Shown here piece after piece: positions 37,518 to 46,738 of a DNA stretch of 64,000 bases. This stretch comes from Desulfobacter sp. GTDB taxonomy: Bacteria; Desulfobacterota; Desulfobacteria; Desulfobacterales; Desulfobacteraceae. Where the stretch lies: NCBI GenBank assembly GCA_028768525.1, contig CP054837.1, positions 1,532,001-1,596,000 on the forward strand. The letters are read 5' to 3'. Numbering within the stretch: position 1 is the first letter of the stretch; every line of letters starts with the position of its first letter. The position numbers and the translations under genes were made by a program. Below the pieces are notes generated by a model. It had not been told where the DNA came from. It searched no databases and saw only the letters and a program-made list of their open reading frames with translations.

Positions 37518-38813
37518 ATGGATGCCAAAGCCCCCACAGATTATCCCCAGATCCAGTACAGCACCCCGGACCTCTCCATTGAACTGAACTGCCTGGGGGC
37601 CAGGGAATACACAAAGATCTCCTATCCTGTGAAATACGGCATCTTCTCGCGGCTGGAGACCCCGGAACTGATCATGGAATTCGACCTTAACCATGAAATC
37701 CGACATGCCCGGGGCAAGACAGAGAAATGGCTCCATCCCCAGGAATGGCTCAAAAGGACCAAGGGCAACGACTGGATATACTACTCCACCGGCGGATATG
37801 CAGGGGTTGTTGAATCCATCGGCGAATACTACCTGCCCAACCTCATGTACACCACCAATTCCCTGCTCGGGGGAAAGCCCTTTAAGGAACCGGAGGTGGA
37901 ACGGCTCTCCACCAACTGGCATCGCACCCTCTCGAACATCGGCATCAACCGTACCGGGATGCCCGGCCCGGTGATGGAATGGACGGACAGGGTACTGGCC
38001 AAAACGCCGGAAGGACTTGACAGCCGGGCCTGCCGTCTTTTTGAAATTCCCGGGGGCCGGGTAACCGTACTCCCACCGGATGCCCGGCATTCGGACTACG
38101 ATGTCATCCCCCTGTCCATCGCCGACGGCTGCCTCTACAAATGCCGGTTCTGCAAAATAAAAAACCAAAAAGGATTTGCCCCGCGGTCCAGACAGGATAT
38201 CGATGGGCAGCTGGACCGCCTCATCAAGGTATACAAAAAGGACCTGATCAATTACAACAGCCTCTTTCTGGGTGAGCACGATGCCCTCAACGCCCCGGCG
38301 GACTTGATTCTCTATGCGGCCCGTACCGCCTACCAGCGCCTTGCCTTTGGGCGGAGCATCATGAAAAAACCCAGCCTGTACATTTTCGGCTCCGTTGACG
38401 CCCTGCTCAATGCGGACGAGGCCCTGTTCCAGGGACTGAACCGAATGGACTACAGGACCTACATCAACATCGGCCTTGAATCCGCGGACCAGGAGACCCT
38501 GGACCGCATCGGCAAACCCATCACCCGAAAAAAAGTGATACAGGCATTCCTTCGGATGCAGGAAATCAACCAATCCTATGCCGCCATTGAAATGAGCGGC
38601 AATTTCATCATGGACGAGGGCCTGCCCCCCGCCCATAACACCACCATGATGGAACTGGTCCGGGACCGTTTGAAATTCACCCAGCCCAAAGGATCAATCT
38701 ATCTTTCCCCCCTGCGGTTCGGCCGGCCCTCCCGGGAGGTGCTCTTTGATTTCTACCACCTGAAAACCCGCAGCCGCCTGCCCATGTTTTTGTATATCAT
38801 CCAGCGGCTTTGA
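37518..38813 (+). CDS. Radical SAM protein, unknown substrate
   Basis: 431 aa. The [4Fe-4S]/SAM motif is CLYKCRFCKIKNQKG (CxxxCxxC) at about residues 203-210, unusually far from the N-terminus: the first 190 residues are an additional N-terminal domain. INIGLESADQETLDRIGKPI and the following strands are typical of the Elp3/MiaB-like radical SAM barrel. Substrate and product are unknown. It follows the Usp gene by 57 bases and may be co-transcribed. Confidence 0.78.
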   Translation: MDAKAPTDYPQIQYSTPDLSIELNCLGAREYTKISYPVKYGIFSRLETPELIMEFDLNHEIRHARGKTEKWLHPQEWLKRTKGNDWIYYSTGGYAGVVESIGEYYLPNLMYTTNSLLGGKPFKEPEVERLSTNWHRTLSNIGINRTGMPGPVMEWTDRVLAKTPEGLDSRACRLFEIPGGRVTVLPPDARHSDYDVIPLSIADGCLYKCRFCKIKNQKGFAPRSRQDIDGQLDRLIKVYKKDLINYNSLFLGEHDALNAPADLILYAARTAYQRLAFGRSIMKKPSLYIFGSVDALLNADEALFQGLNRMDYRTYINIGLESADQETLDRIGKPITRKKVIQAFLRMQEINQSYAAIEMSGNFIMDEGLPPAHNTTMMELVRDRLKFTQPKGSIYLSPLRFGRPSREVLFDFYHLKTRSRLPMFLYIIQRL

Positions 38814-38932
38814 ACCGGCACCCCGGAAAACACATTTGGCTTTCATTAGCCGTCTCTCCCGTTGTTGACACAAAATAGGGGCCTATCCTACCATTGGCGC
38901 CAAAGACAACCTCTTGCAAAAAGGTAAAAAAA

Positions 38933-39397
38933 ATGCGGATTCTCCCAGTGTCACTGAAAAGAGCATTGTGTGCCGGTGCGGCGGCAGTACTTATAAGCGG
39001 CTGTGCGGCAACCGGAACAGTTCAACACTTTAATCCCCGGACCTGCCTGAAAGGGCCCCCTTTACCGGCAGAGGGCATTGATATCCTTCAGGGCCCCCGT
39101 CCCCCAGAAAATATTGCAGCAGATATGCATTCTGCCTTCTGCAACGGACAGGTACTCCTGAAGCAGATGAACGAAAAAGGAACGCCGGTTTACGGGGGCA
39201 CGGTATGGTTTATGGTCGGCGTGGAATACACCGGAGAGGTTACCTCCGCCAGGGTTCAAAAATCGGAAATTAACTCGGACAAATTTGTGCAGCGGGTAAG
39301 GGAAATGATCATGGACTCGGATTTCATCCCCTGGCAAAGGAACGATGAGGATACAATATTCATCTACCCCATGACCTTTTTTCGGTGGTGGGACTGA
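38933..39397 (+). CDS. Lipoprotein with TonB/AgmX-like C-terminal domain
   Basis: 154 aa from ATG 38933 (AAGG upstream). A lipobox LISGC ends the signal peptide, so the mature protein would be an anchored lipoprotein. The C-terminal half, GGTVWFMVGVEYTGEVTSARV to DFIPWQRNDEDTIFIYPMTF, resembles the TonB-C/AgmX-PglI domain, which binds partner proteins at the envelope. Weak evidence for a specific role. Confidence 0.62.
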   Translation: MRILPVSLKRALCAGAAAVLISGCAATGTVQHFNPRTCLKGPPLPAEGIDILQGPRPPENIAADMHSAFCNGQVLLKQMNEKGTPVYGGTVWFMVGVEYTGEVTSARVQKSEINSDKFVQRVREMIMDSDFIPWQRNDEDTIFIYPMTFFRWWD

Positions 39398-39420
39398 GCC
39401 CTTCCCTCCTGAAACAAAAT

Positions 39421-39456
39421 CCAAGTGGGGAGATGGTGGCCCATCTCCCCACTTGG
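39421..39456. terminator. Bidirectional intrinsic terminator
   Basis: Perfect 16-bp stem CCAAGTGGGGAGATGG and its complement with TGGC loop, followed by TTTA, between the convergent lipoprotein and alkaline phosphatase genes. Confidence 0.85.
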
Positions 39457-39488
39457 TTTAGCGCAATTGAACCGGTTTTAAGAACGGC

Positions 39489-41225
39489 CTACAGATAGAG
39501 CTTGCGAAGGGCTTTTTTGGAAAGGTAAACCTTGCCGGTGGCAGGTGCATAAACAGTGAGGCCTGGCAGCTTGATTTTCCGCCCGTTTTTGATCATATAG
39601 TCTTTGCTTGCAGGCAGTTCAATCTTGCCGATTTTCACCACAGGATTTTCCTGGATGACTTCATCATCAGAGGCATCATCCGGTGTACCGTTGTCATCCA
39701 CCCATTGGTATGTATACTCAATGGTATAGTCGTCTGTAACGGTGTCCAGGTCAACGTAAAGCTTTCTGGTGGCCCGGTCCAGGTCGACGTCAATGGCATC
39801 GGCGGCGATATAAGCCAAATCGGTATTGTCAATGGTACCGGCGGGGGCCGGTTTGCCGGTCATCCACAGGGGAACGGTTTCCCCGGTGTGGCCGTGGGTG
39901 GTCCAGCCGATAACGGTGTGGTTCTTGCTGACAATCCGGGCCAGGGCATAGCTCAGCCCCACAGCGGGTTCCAGATCCCGAATTTCGGTAATATCCGCCT
40001 GTGTCAATTCAATATTCCAGTGATCAAGGACAGTGTCGTAAAGTGCGGTATCGGATTTGTCCGCCATCATTGCCACAACACCGTTAGCAGACATGCTCAT
40101 CCCCTTGAGGGGCTCAACCAGGTCTTCAATCGTGGTTTCCGTATAGCCCATTGCCGTATTGTAGTGCCCGATTTTCATACCGCCGGTGTTATGGTCCGGG
40201 TAGGCCATGACGGTAGTGCCGTGGTGCCTTCTTGCAAATTTATTGGCCACATTAACCGCGTCGTCAAAGGCAATGAAATCCCTGACCATGTAAATGGGGT
40301 CGTTGTTGTGGCCGGCCCAGTCCACCTGGGAGCCTTCAACCATGAGCAGGAAGCCGTCGGGATCCTGGGACAGGATCTCAATGGCCTTTTCAACCATTTC
40401 CGCCAAAGAGGGTTCATGGGTGGCAAAGTATTGACGATCCATGTCCGGCTGCATGTGGCTGTCGTCGAACAGGCCCCACACTCTGCCCGAATCAACCGAA
40501 TCCATCTGTTCTTTGCTGTCGATGAACCGGTATCCCCGGTCAATCAGCACCTGCATGAGGTTTTCATTGTCCGTCCGTTTGCCGCTCCAGGTGGCACCGA
40601 AACTGGTGGTGTAGCTCTCGCCGACGGGAAGCAGGTGGCGGGCGCCGCCGCCAAAAACAACATCAATATTATTATAGACCATGTGTTCCATGATATCGTT
40701 GTCCAAACCGCGGTCCTGGATATGGCTGGTAAAGGCAGCAGGGGTGGCATGGGTCACCCGGCTGGTGACAACGATGCCCACGGCCTTGCCGGCACGTTTG
40801 GCGGCCTCGAGCACACTGGCAACCGGGGCATAGGGCTCGGCAGTCGATTCCAAGCCGGTGAGCAGGTCATCGGTTCTGGGGCCTACACCCAGAAAGCGTA
40901 CGGTTGTCTTATGGCCGGTGGCAAAGGCCGTGGCAGCCGCAGCGGAACCCGGGATAACAGAGTTGGCCATATGGACTTTAACGGTGCCGTTCTGCATTTT
41001 ATCCACTTCCAGATCTTCTCCCTTATACCAGCGGGCAACGGTTTGAACGGTTTCATCACATCCATCCGGAATCATCACGATCACATTTTTTGCTCCCCAG
41101 CCGTAGTGGTGACCGTGGTTCCATTTATTTTCCCATTTGCCGCCGGCCATGGCAGCGTTGGCCCCGAATACCAGACAGCCGGCGACCACACCGGCCTTTA
41201 CCATCTTACTCCACTTGATTTTCAT
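39489..41225 (-). CDS. Secreted alkaline phosphatase (PhoA family)
   Basis: 578 aa with Sec signal peptide (residues 8-27). Metal and substrate residues are visible: DGCDETVQ, the nucleophile Ser in VIPGSAAAATAFATG, VTHATPAAF, VEGSQVDWAGHNND, YPDHNTGG and THGHTGETVPLW. The residue before the catalytic Ser is Gly rather than the Asp of the common DSA motif. The C-terminal about 110 residues form an extra domain (DDDVIQ-like acidic stretch, then KIGKIELPASKDYMI). A periplasmic or secreted phosphomonoesterase is expected. RBS AAGGAG lies before ATG. No Pho-box was assigned. Confidence 0.88.
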   Translation of the reverse strand: MKIKWSKMVKAGVVAGCLVFGANAAMAGGKWENKWNHGHHYGWGAKNVIVMIPDGCDETVQTVARWYKGEDLEVDKMQNGTVKVHMANSVIPGSAAAATAFATGHKTTVRFLGVGPRTDDLLTGLESTAEPYAPVASVLEAAKRAGKAVGIVVTSRVTHATPAAFTSHIQDRGLDNDIMEHMVYNNIDVVFGGGARHLLPVGESYTTSFGATWSGKRTDNENLMQVLIDRGYRFIDSKEQMDSVDSGRVWGLFDDSHMQPDMDRQYFATHEPSLAEMVEKAIEILSQDPDGFLLMVEGSQVDWAGHNNDPIYMVRDFIAFDDAVNVANKFARRHHGTTVMAYPDHNTGGMKIGHYNTAMGYTETTIEDLVEPLKGMSMSANGVVAMMADKSDTALYDTVLDHWNIELTQADITEIRDLEPAVGLSYALARIVSKNHTVIGWTTHGHTGETVPLWMTGKPAPAGTIDNTDLAYIAADAIDVDLDRATRKLYVDLDTVTDDYTIEYTYQWVDDNGTPDDASDDEVIQENPVVKIGKIELPASKDYMIKNGRKIKLPGLTVYAPATGKVYLSKKALRKLYL

Positions 41226-41622
41226 TCCCTCTCTCCTTGATTAATTGGAAAATGCCTATTTTGCCAGAATCCAAAGCATCCGGCGAAATCTGTATAACAA
41301 TGCAATATTTGAAGTAAATTATTCCGGAATTAAGTATTCATTTCCGGATACAGGACCCAGGATTACGATAGTGATAAAAAGAAGGAAATAACTACTTAAA
41401 AAGGACAAAACAACGGCGATATTTGAGATTATTTACCCGATTTTATGACATAATTTTCCCTGGCAACCGCCATCAAAAAAGGAAGCAAACCATACTCAAA
41501 CCCTTTTCAAACAATATATCTGCTGCAGATTGCCTTCCCGGCTGCGCCGGCACAGCGACTGAACCGTATTTTTCATCCTGGTCCGGTGGACACCGGGGGA
41601 CGGACCGTGGTACATAGTTCCC
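41226..41622. other. Divergent intergenic region with 5' leader hairpin
   Basis: AT-rich spacer between alkaline phosphatase (minus) and the protease (plus). At 41580-41606 GGTCCG and CGGACC enclose a nested CCGGTG/CACCGG stem directly before the protease start, which itself lacks a clear RBS. No gene was seen. Confidence 0.4.
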
Positions 41623-42417
41623 ATGAGACACCTTGCTTTAATATGTCTGGCGATTTCGCTTCTACCCGGTTTCCCGGCTGCAGCCCGGGGCAACCCGGCC
41701 ATTCTGGACAGGGACGCCCATATTGCCCAATTGATTGCAAGGGTAAAAGCATCCACCATGGCTGTGGGCACCTACAAATTCAGCGAAAAGCCACCGGCCC
41801 GGTTTTTGGGTACGGGATTCATCATCGGAGACGGCACCCGGGTGGTCACCAACCACCATGTGATCGCCCCCATCAAGGAGAAAAAACGCCTCTTTTACCT
41901 GCACATTTTCAATACCGCCCTGCCGAAAAAACGGCTCAAGGCCACCCTCATCGCCGATGATGCCTTCCATGACCTGGCCATTCTCAGGATCGATAAAAAA
42001 CTGCCCGCCCTGGCCCTGGCCCGGCCCGGCGCCGTTCAGGAGGGCCACGCCGTGGCATTCACCGGCTATCCCATCGGCTTTGTCCTGGGACTGAACCCCA
42101 CCACCCACACCGGAATCGTCTCGGCCATCGCCCCCATCATCCTGCCTTCCCTCCACGGCAGCATGATCGACGGAAAAATGCTCAAACACCTGCGAAAACC
42201 CTACGATATTCTCCAGATCGACGCCGTGGCCTTCCCCGGCAACAGCGGCAGCCCCGTCTACCGCATTGCCACAGGAGAGGTGGTCGGCGTCATCAACAAG
42301 GTGTTCATTAAAGGCAAAAAAGAGCACGCCCTCAAAGACCCCACCGGCCTGACCTATGCCATACCCGCCAAATACATCCAGGACCTTGCCGTCCGGGACC
42401 TTGCCGGGCAGCCTTGA
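41623..42417 (+). CDS. Secreted trypsin-like serine protease (no PDZ)
   Basis: 264 aa. A signal peptide (residues 4-22) precedes a trypsin-2/HtrA-type protease domain: His in VVTNHHVIAP, Asp in DDAFHDLAILR and Ser in FPGNSGSPVYR give the catalytic triad. Unlike DegP/DegQ there is no PDZ domain and the protein ends about 45 residues after the catalytic Ser region. Likely envelope protein quality control or regulated proteolysis in the periplasm. Confidence 0.82.
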   Translation: MRHLALICLAISLLPGFPAAARGNPAILDRDAHIAQLIARVKASTMAVGTYKFSEKPPARFLGTGFIIGDGTRVVTNHHVIAPIKEKKRLFYLHIFNTALPKKRLKATLIADDAFHDLAILRIDKKLPALALARPGAVQEGHAVAFTGYPIGFVLGLNPTTHTGIVSAIAPIILPSLHGSMIDGKMLKHLRKPYDILQIDAVAFPGNSGSPVYRIATGEVVGVINKVFIKGKKEHALKDPTGLTYAIPAKYIQDLAVRDLAGQP

Positions 42418-42448
42418 TTTATCCCATGGGTTCATGTAAATTCGCCCC

Positions 42449-43330
42449 ATGAAAATAAACGGACCCATATCCCTCCACGGCGGGCACTCGGGGCAGTTTT
42501 GCTGCCATGCCGAAAACAGCCTGGAAGAAATCATTCAGGCATATATGGCCCGGGGTTTCACCGCCGTGGGCATCAGCGAACACATGCCCATGCCCTCGGA
42601 TGCCCTGTGCTATCCCGATGAAATAGAACAGGGCATGACCGCAGCGGATCTGAAAAAACGGTTTGCCCTTTATTTTAAAGAACTGGACCGGCTCAAAAAT
42701 GCCTATGGCGACCAAATAACCATATACAGGGGATTTGAAACCGAGATGGTCAAAGGCGCCCTGGACCTGGCCAAGGAATTGATCCGGGAATTTGAGCCGG
42801 ATTATATTGTGGGATCGGTCCACCATGTCAATGACCGCTGTTTTGACTACTCCCAAGAGGATTACCAGTCCATCGCCCGGGACTGCGGTTCCATGGAGGC
42901 CATGTACCAGGCCTATTTCGACCAGCAGTTTGAGATGATCCAGACCCTGCGCCCCTTTGTGGTGGGGCATTTTGACATCATCCGTATCTATGACGAAAAT
43001 TATCCGGCCCGGCTGGCAGCCCCCGCCATCAAGGAAAAAATCAACCGCAACCTGGAACTGATACGGGATCTGGGCCTGGTGCTGGACTACAACCTGCGGC
43101 CCCTTTCAAGGGGGGAAAAGCGGCCTTATCTGGATGGCGCAATCCTGGAACAGGCCAGGGCAATGGGAATCCCGGTGGTGCCCGGAGACGACGCCCACAG
43201 CAAGGCCCAGGCCGGCGCCTTTGTGAACGCGGCGGTGCAGACCCTTTCAGAACTTGGGTTTTCCACCCAATGGCCGGTCCCCAGAATCATCCCGCCAGCC
43301 ATCTCCGCAACCATCCCTGCAAAAGGATAA
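42449..43330 (+). CDS. PHP-domain phosphatase (histidinol-phosphatase-like)
   Basis: 293 aa. The PHP metal-binding motifs are in order: SLHGGHSGQFCCHA, GISEHMPMP, GSVHHVN, GHFDIIR and PGDDAHS. This pattern matches the HisK-type histidinol-phosphatase subfamily of the PHP superfamily, which dephosphorylates L-histidinol phosphate, though other small phosphoesters are possible. No other his genes are adjacent. It is the first of a plus-strand run with dtd. Confidence 0.78.
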   Translation: MKINGPISLHGGHSGQFCCHAENSLEEIIQAYMARGFTAVGISEHMPMPSDALCYPDEIEQGMTAADLKKRFALYFKELDRLKNAYGDQITIYRGFETEMVKGALDLAKELIREFEPDYIVGSVHHVNDRCFDYSQEDYQSIARDCGSMEAMYQAYFDQQFEMIQTLRPFVVGHFDIIRIYDENYPARLAAPAIKEKINRNLELIRDLGLVLDYNLRPLSRGEKRPYLDGAILEQARAMGIPVVPGDDAHSKAQAGAFVNAAVQTLSELGFSTQWPVPRIIPPAISATIPAKG

Positions 43331-43338
43331 GATATAAA

Positions 43339-43785
43339 ATGAAAGCAATTGTACAACGGGTCTCCAAGGCCCAGGTGACGGTGGACAATACCGTCATCTC
43401 CAGCATCGGCAGGGGCATCATGGTGCTTCTGGGCGTGGCCAGGGGAGACGGCCAGGCCGAGGCCGACTACCTGGCGGATAAAATCACCAATCTGAGAATT
43501 TTTGAGGACGACCAGGGCAAAATGAACCGCTCCCTTCTGGATGTGGGCGGAGAACTATTGGTGGTCTCCCAGTTTACCCTGCTGGGGGACTGCCGCAAGG
43601 GCCGCCGCCCCAGCTTCATAGGAGCGGCCCCCCCAGAGGAGGCCGACCGCCTCTATACCTATTTTGCCCAAAAAGCGGCAGAGAGCGGCATTTCCGTACA
43701 AACCGGGCAGTTCCAGGCCAATATGGATGTTGAACTGATCAACCAGGGGCCGGTGACCCTGGTGGTGGAATCCAAACCCAAATGA
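43339..43785 (+). CDS. dtd: D-aminoacyl-tRNA deacylase
   Basis: 148 aa, normal for Dtd. MKAIVQRVSKAQVTV at the N-terminus, the SQFTLLGD catalytic segment and the GP-containing NQGPVTLV motif that selects D-amino acids are all present. It hydrolyses D-aminoacyl- (and glycyl-mischarged) tRNA in the cytoplasm. The start at 43339 is the family start; the frame runs upstream into the PHP gene. Its stop overlaps the next gene (ATGA). Confidence 0.94.
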   Translation: MKAIVQRVSKAQVTVDNTVISSIGRGIMVLLGVARGDGQAEADYLADKITNLRIFEDDQGKMNRSLLDVGGELLVVSQFTLLGDCRKGRRPSFIGAAPPEEADRLYTYFAQKAAESGISVQTGQFQANMDVELINQGPVTLVVESKPK

Positions 43786-44843
43786 AATTCCCGGCCCTGC
43801 CCATCGGCCTGATTCTTTTTCTGCCCCTGGCAGGGCTGGTGGCCGCACAACGGGATATTCTCCCCTTTCTGGCCTTTCCGCCCCGGCCCGTTTTTCAGAA
43901 GCACGCCCCTTTTTCCCCGGATATATTCGCCCTGGTACTGATCTTTATCCTGGCCGCCACCCTGCCCCTGGTTAAAAAGGGACTGGCATATCCCCCCGCC
44001 AGCAGCCGCACCGGCACCTATCCCCTGCCCTGGTGGGGAAAGGCTGCCATGGCCGGCACAGGGATTTTCTGGTGTCTGGCCTGGACCCGGTTCAGCGGGT
44101 TCGCGTCTTTCCAGCCCCATACCTTTTTCCCCCTGTGGCTCTGCTGCATCCTGGCCCTCAACGGGCTCACAGCCATGCGGTCCGGCACCTGCCCCCTGAC
44201 AGCTTCGCCCAAGCAGTTTATCATGCTCTTTGCGGTATCCGCCGTTTTCTGGTGGATATTCGAATACCTCAACCGGTTTGTTGGCAATTGGCATTACTCC
44301 GGCAGCCAATACCCGGCGCTCACCTATTTTTGCCTGGCCACCCTCAGTTTTTCAACGGTGCTGCCCGCCGTGGAGAGCATGAAGGCCTTTTTGATGAGTT
44401 TTGGCCCCATGAACCGGGGATTTAAAAAGGGGCCGGCCATGGCCTGGGCCATTGGGCGGCCGGCAGGATGGGTGCTCATGCTCCTCGGCTCCGCCGCCCT
44501 TGGGCTCGTCGGTATATTTCCCGACCCGCTCTTTTTTACGGTGTGGATCGCCCCCTTGTTCATCCTCCTGGGATACGGGCTGATACAGAAGGCCCCCCAT
44601 CCTTTTTCGGGTCTGGCCACAGGGGATCTGACCCAGGTGGCGGCTTACGCCCTGGCCGCACTCTGCTGCGGTTTTTTCTGGGAAATGTTTAATTTTTACA
44701 GCCTGGCCCGTTGGGAGTACAGCATCCCCTATGTCCAGGCCCTGCACATATTTGAAATGCCAGTTCTGGGCTATGCCGGCTACCTGCCCTTCGGCCTGGA
44801 ATGCGCACTGGTCATCCATTTAACCCATAATTGCACTAAATGA
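43782..44843 (+). CDS. Polytopic inner-membrane protein, unknown
   Basis: 353 aa with about nine hydrophobic helices and short polar loops; conserved-looking charged motifs include WWIFEYLNRFVGNWHYSG and FWEMFNFYSLARWEY. Family not recognised. The start overlaps the dtd stop and TrmJ follows after six bases, so it is translated from a dtd-trmJ operon. It may be a transporter or membrane enzyme; nothing in the sequence identifies a substrate. Confidence 0.7.
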   Translation: MKFPALPIGLILFLPLAGLVAAQRDILPFLAFPPRPVFQKHAPFSPDIFALVLIFILAATLPLVKKGLAYPPASSRTGTYPLPWWGKAAMAGTGIFWCLAWTRFSGFASFQPHTFFPLWLCCILALNGLTAMRSGTCPLTASPKQFIMLFAVSAVFWWIFEYLNRFVGNWHYSGSQYPALTYFCLATLSFSTVLPAVESMKAFLMSFGPMNRGFKKGPAMAWAIGRPAGWVLMLLGSAALGLVGIFPDPLFFTVWIAPLFILLGYGLIQKAPHPFSGLATGDLTQVAAYALAALCCGFFWEMFNFYSLARWEYSIPYVQALHIFEMPVLGYAGYLPFGLECALVIHLTHNCTK

Positions 44844-44849
44844 GAAACA

Positions 44850-45611
44850 ATGAATCCTGACAACCTTTACGTCATTCTGGTCCGGCCCCAGGGCCCCATA
44901 AATATCGGCTCCGTCTGCCGGGGCATGATGAACTTCGGCTTTACCCGGCTGCGCCTGGTCGATCCCTGCAAGGAATACAAAAGCCTGCCGGCCAAAAAAA
45001 TGGCCCTCACCGCCTTCCACCTGCTGGAGAATGCTGAAATTTTCAACACCCTTGAAGAGGCCCTCCACGATATCCACACCGCCTACGGCACCACCCGGCG
45101 CTTCGGCAAATACCGGAAAAACTTTCTGACCCCGGCCACCGCAGGAGAACATATCGCCTCGGACCAGGACCATATGACCTCGGCCCTGGTCATGGGCCCC
45201 GAGGACACCGGGCTGGAAACCCGTGACCTGGACCTCTGCCAGCAGTTCATTACCATCCCCACCCACGACGCCTATCCGTCAATGAACCTAAGCCACTCCA
45301 TCTCCGTGCTCCTCTATGAAATCGCCATAAAATCGGATACCGGGAAAAAATTCTACGACCCCAAGGTCAAGGACCCGGCCACGGGAAAAGAGATGGAATC
45401 CATGTTCGCCCACATGCGCAACACCCTGCTGGACATTGATTACCTGGATCCCCAGAATCCGGACCACCTGTTGCGGACATTCCGGCGGATTTTCGGCAAC
45501 GCCGGGCTTTCTTCCAGGGATGTGCGGATTTTAAGGGGATTAATGTCCCGCATCGACTGGACCGAAGAGGAGCGCAGGAAATACAGCCCCGGAGAACCGG
45601 AACAGGATTAG
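44850..45611 (+). CDS. trmJ: tRNA (Cm32/Um32) 2'-O-methyltransferase, TrmJ-like
   Basis: 253 aa SPOUT-family methyltransferase. The SpoU motifs are seen as VRPQGPINIGSVCRGMMNFGF, LVMGPEDTGL and MNLSHSISVLLYE, the last forming the SAM-binding knot. The C-terminal part fits the TrmJ type that methylates ribose at position 32 of tRNAs. Other SpoU rRNA/tRNA methylases are possible. Last gene of the dtd operon. Confidence 0.85.
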   Translation: MNPDNLYVILVRPQGPINIGSVCRGMMNFGFTRLRLVDPCKEYKSLPAKKMALTAFHLLENAEIFNTLEEALHDIHTAYGTTRRFGKYRKNFLTPATAGEHIASDQDHMTSALVMGPEDTGLETRDLDLCQQFITIPTHDAYPSMNLSHSISVLLYEIAIKSDTGKKFYDPKVKDPATGKEMESMFAHMRNTLLDIDYLDPQNPDHLLRTFRRIFGNAGLSSRDVRILRGLMSRIDWTEEERRKYSPGEPEQD

Positions 45612-45819
45612 AAGCCACCTTGGTCCTGTTTTGTGTTGGATTTGGCATTGGCCGGATATTTCCATGGCCCCGGAACCTGTTCCCGGATGCATTGCCAAGG
45701 CCCAGGAAGGTACGAGCAGGGGAAATAAAAAGATGAGGCGCCATAAACTCTGGTTCATAATTTTTATCTTATTGTTTTAAATAAATTGGGGTTGGAGGAC
45801 ATCCTTATTGCCGCATAGA

Positions 45820-45855
45820 TGGCAGGATAGAATCTGGTGGCAAGATAGATTCTGA
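45820..45855 (+). repeat. Imperfect tandem 18-bp repeat
   Basis: TGGCAGGATAGAATCTGG is followed directly by TGGCAAGATAGATTCTGA (four differences). Lies in non-coding DNA after trmJ. Confidence 0.6.
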
Positions 45856-46082
45856 ACGCCTATTTTTGAATTTTTACAGGGCGGTGATCTCTTATTTGTA
45901 AGAACATCAGGATTTCACCTAGGCGGATTAGATACCATTGCTGAGGAGATAAAAGCGAACCCCAGTATCAAAAATTAATACCATTTATCAAAGAACAAGA
46001 TACGGAATATTCTGAGCGCCAGGTGTATCAACAGGATATATTCAGCCATATACTTTCAGACAAATATAAGATTGTATCATGA
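45856..46082 (+). pseudogene. Frameshifted gene remnant
   Basis: Two frames carry protein-like sequence: one ends KANPSIKN at TAA 45976-45978 after GGDLLFVRTSGFHLGGLD, the other (from 45945) carries KLIPFIKEQDTEYSERQVY and ends at a TGA overlapping the next gene start (ATGA at 46079-46082). One frameshift would join them, suggesting a decayed gene once translationally coupled to the molybdopterin oxidoreductase. The family was not identified. Confidence 0.4.
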
Positions 46083-46735
46083 CAACAAGACGGCAGGTCA
46101 TAAAGAAAATAGCCCACCTTTTAGCCTGTGCCTGGATCCTGTTTGGAAAATTCGGTACCGGGGCAGCCCTGGCTTTTGGTCGATTCAAAAAGAAAATTCT
46201 GCCAAAAGGGACCGCCATGAATACCCTCATATCCCAAAACCCTGCCAAACTGGACACCAGGCTTCTGGACACCAGCCCTGAGGAAGAATTCGACGTCATG
46301 GGCCAGGACATATACGATGTGGATATCAAGAACTGGCGCTTGGAGTTATCCGGGGCCGTCAAAACCCCAGCAGATTATACGTATGACGATCTGTTCTCAC
46401 TTCCTTCCATAGAAAAAAACGTGCTGCTGATCTGCCCTGGATTCTTTGCCTATAATGCCAGATGGAAAGGCATTTCATCCAGGGATCTGCTGTCAGCCGC
46501 CGGTCTTGATCCCAGTGCTACTCATGTAAAATTCAGCGGCCCGGAAGGCATACGAAAAAAAACAAAAAAATTCACCATCAATGAGGTCATGGCCAATGAT
46601 GTGTTTATCGCTTTTCAGGTTAATGGCAAGGTCCTCCCCCAACGGCACGGTTTTCCTGCCCGCCTTGTCGCTGGTGGCCACTATGGCGGGGAGTGGGTCA
46701 AATATGTGAATAAAATGGTTGTGATCGCCCGATAG
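46079..46735 (+). CDS. Periplasmic molybdopterin oxidoreductase (sulfite oxidase/MsrP-like)
   Basis: 218 aa. The N-terminus MTTRRQVIKKIAHLL resembles a Tat signal, consistent with export of a folded cofactor protein. The sulfite-oxidase-type molybdopterin domain includes LLICPGFFAYNARWKGI with Cys119 as the likely molybdenum ligand, and RHGFPARLVAGGHYGGEWVKYV near the C-terminus. It is shorter than most MsrP/YedY proteins. The substrate is uncertain: sulfite, a methionine sulfoxide or another S/N-oxide. No MsrQ-type heme membrane partner is adjacent. Confidence 0.75.
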   Translation: MTTRRQVIKKIAHLLACAWILFGKFGTGAALAFGRFKKKILPKGTAMNTLISQNPAKLDTRLLDTSPEEEFDVMGQDIYDVDIKNWRLELSGAVKTPADYTYDDLFSLPSIEKNVLLICPGFFAYNARWKGISSRDLLSAAGLDPSATHVKFSGPEGIRKKTKKFTINEVMANDVFIAFQVNGKVLPQRHGFPARLVAGGHYGGEWVKYVNKMVVIAR

Positions 46736-46738
46736 CCC

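Noticed and set aside
39705..41240. Long plus-strand open frame over the alkaline phosphatase gene
   Set aside because: Antisense shadow of the well-supported phosphatase; no RBS and no family resemblance. The same reason applies to open frames at 21443-22840, 37260-38636 and 33914-34765.
45840..45980. Possible additional selenoprotein at the TGA 45853-45855
   Set aside because: Upstream codons are just a tandem repeat with no RBS or domain, the downstream frame stops soon after, and no clear SECIS hairpin was seen. Treated as remnant.
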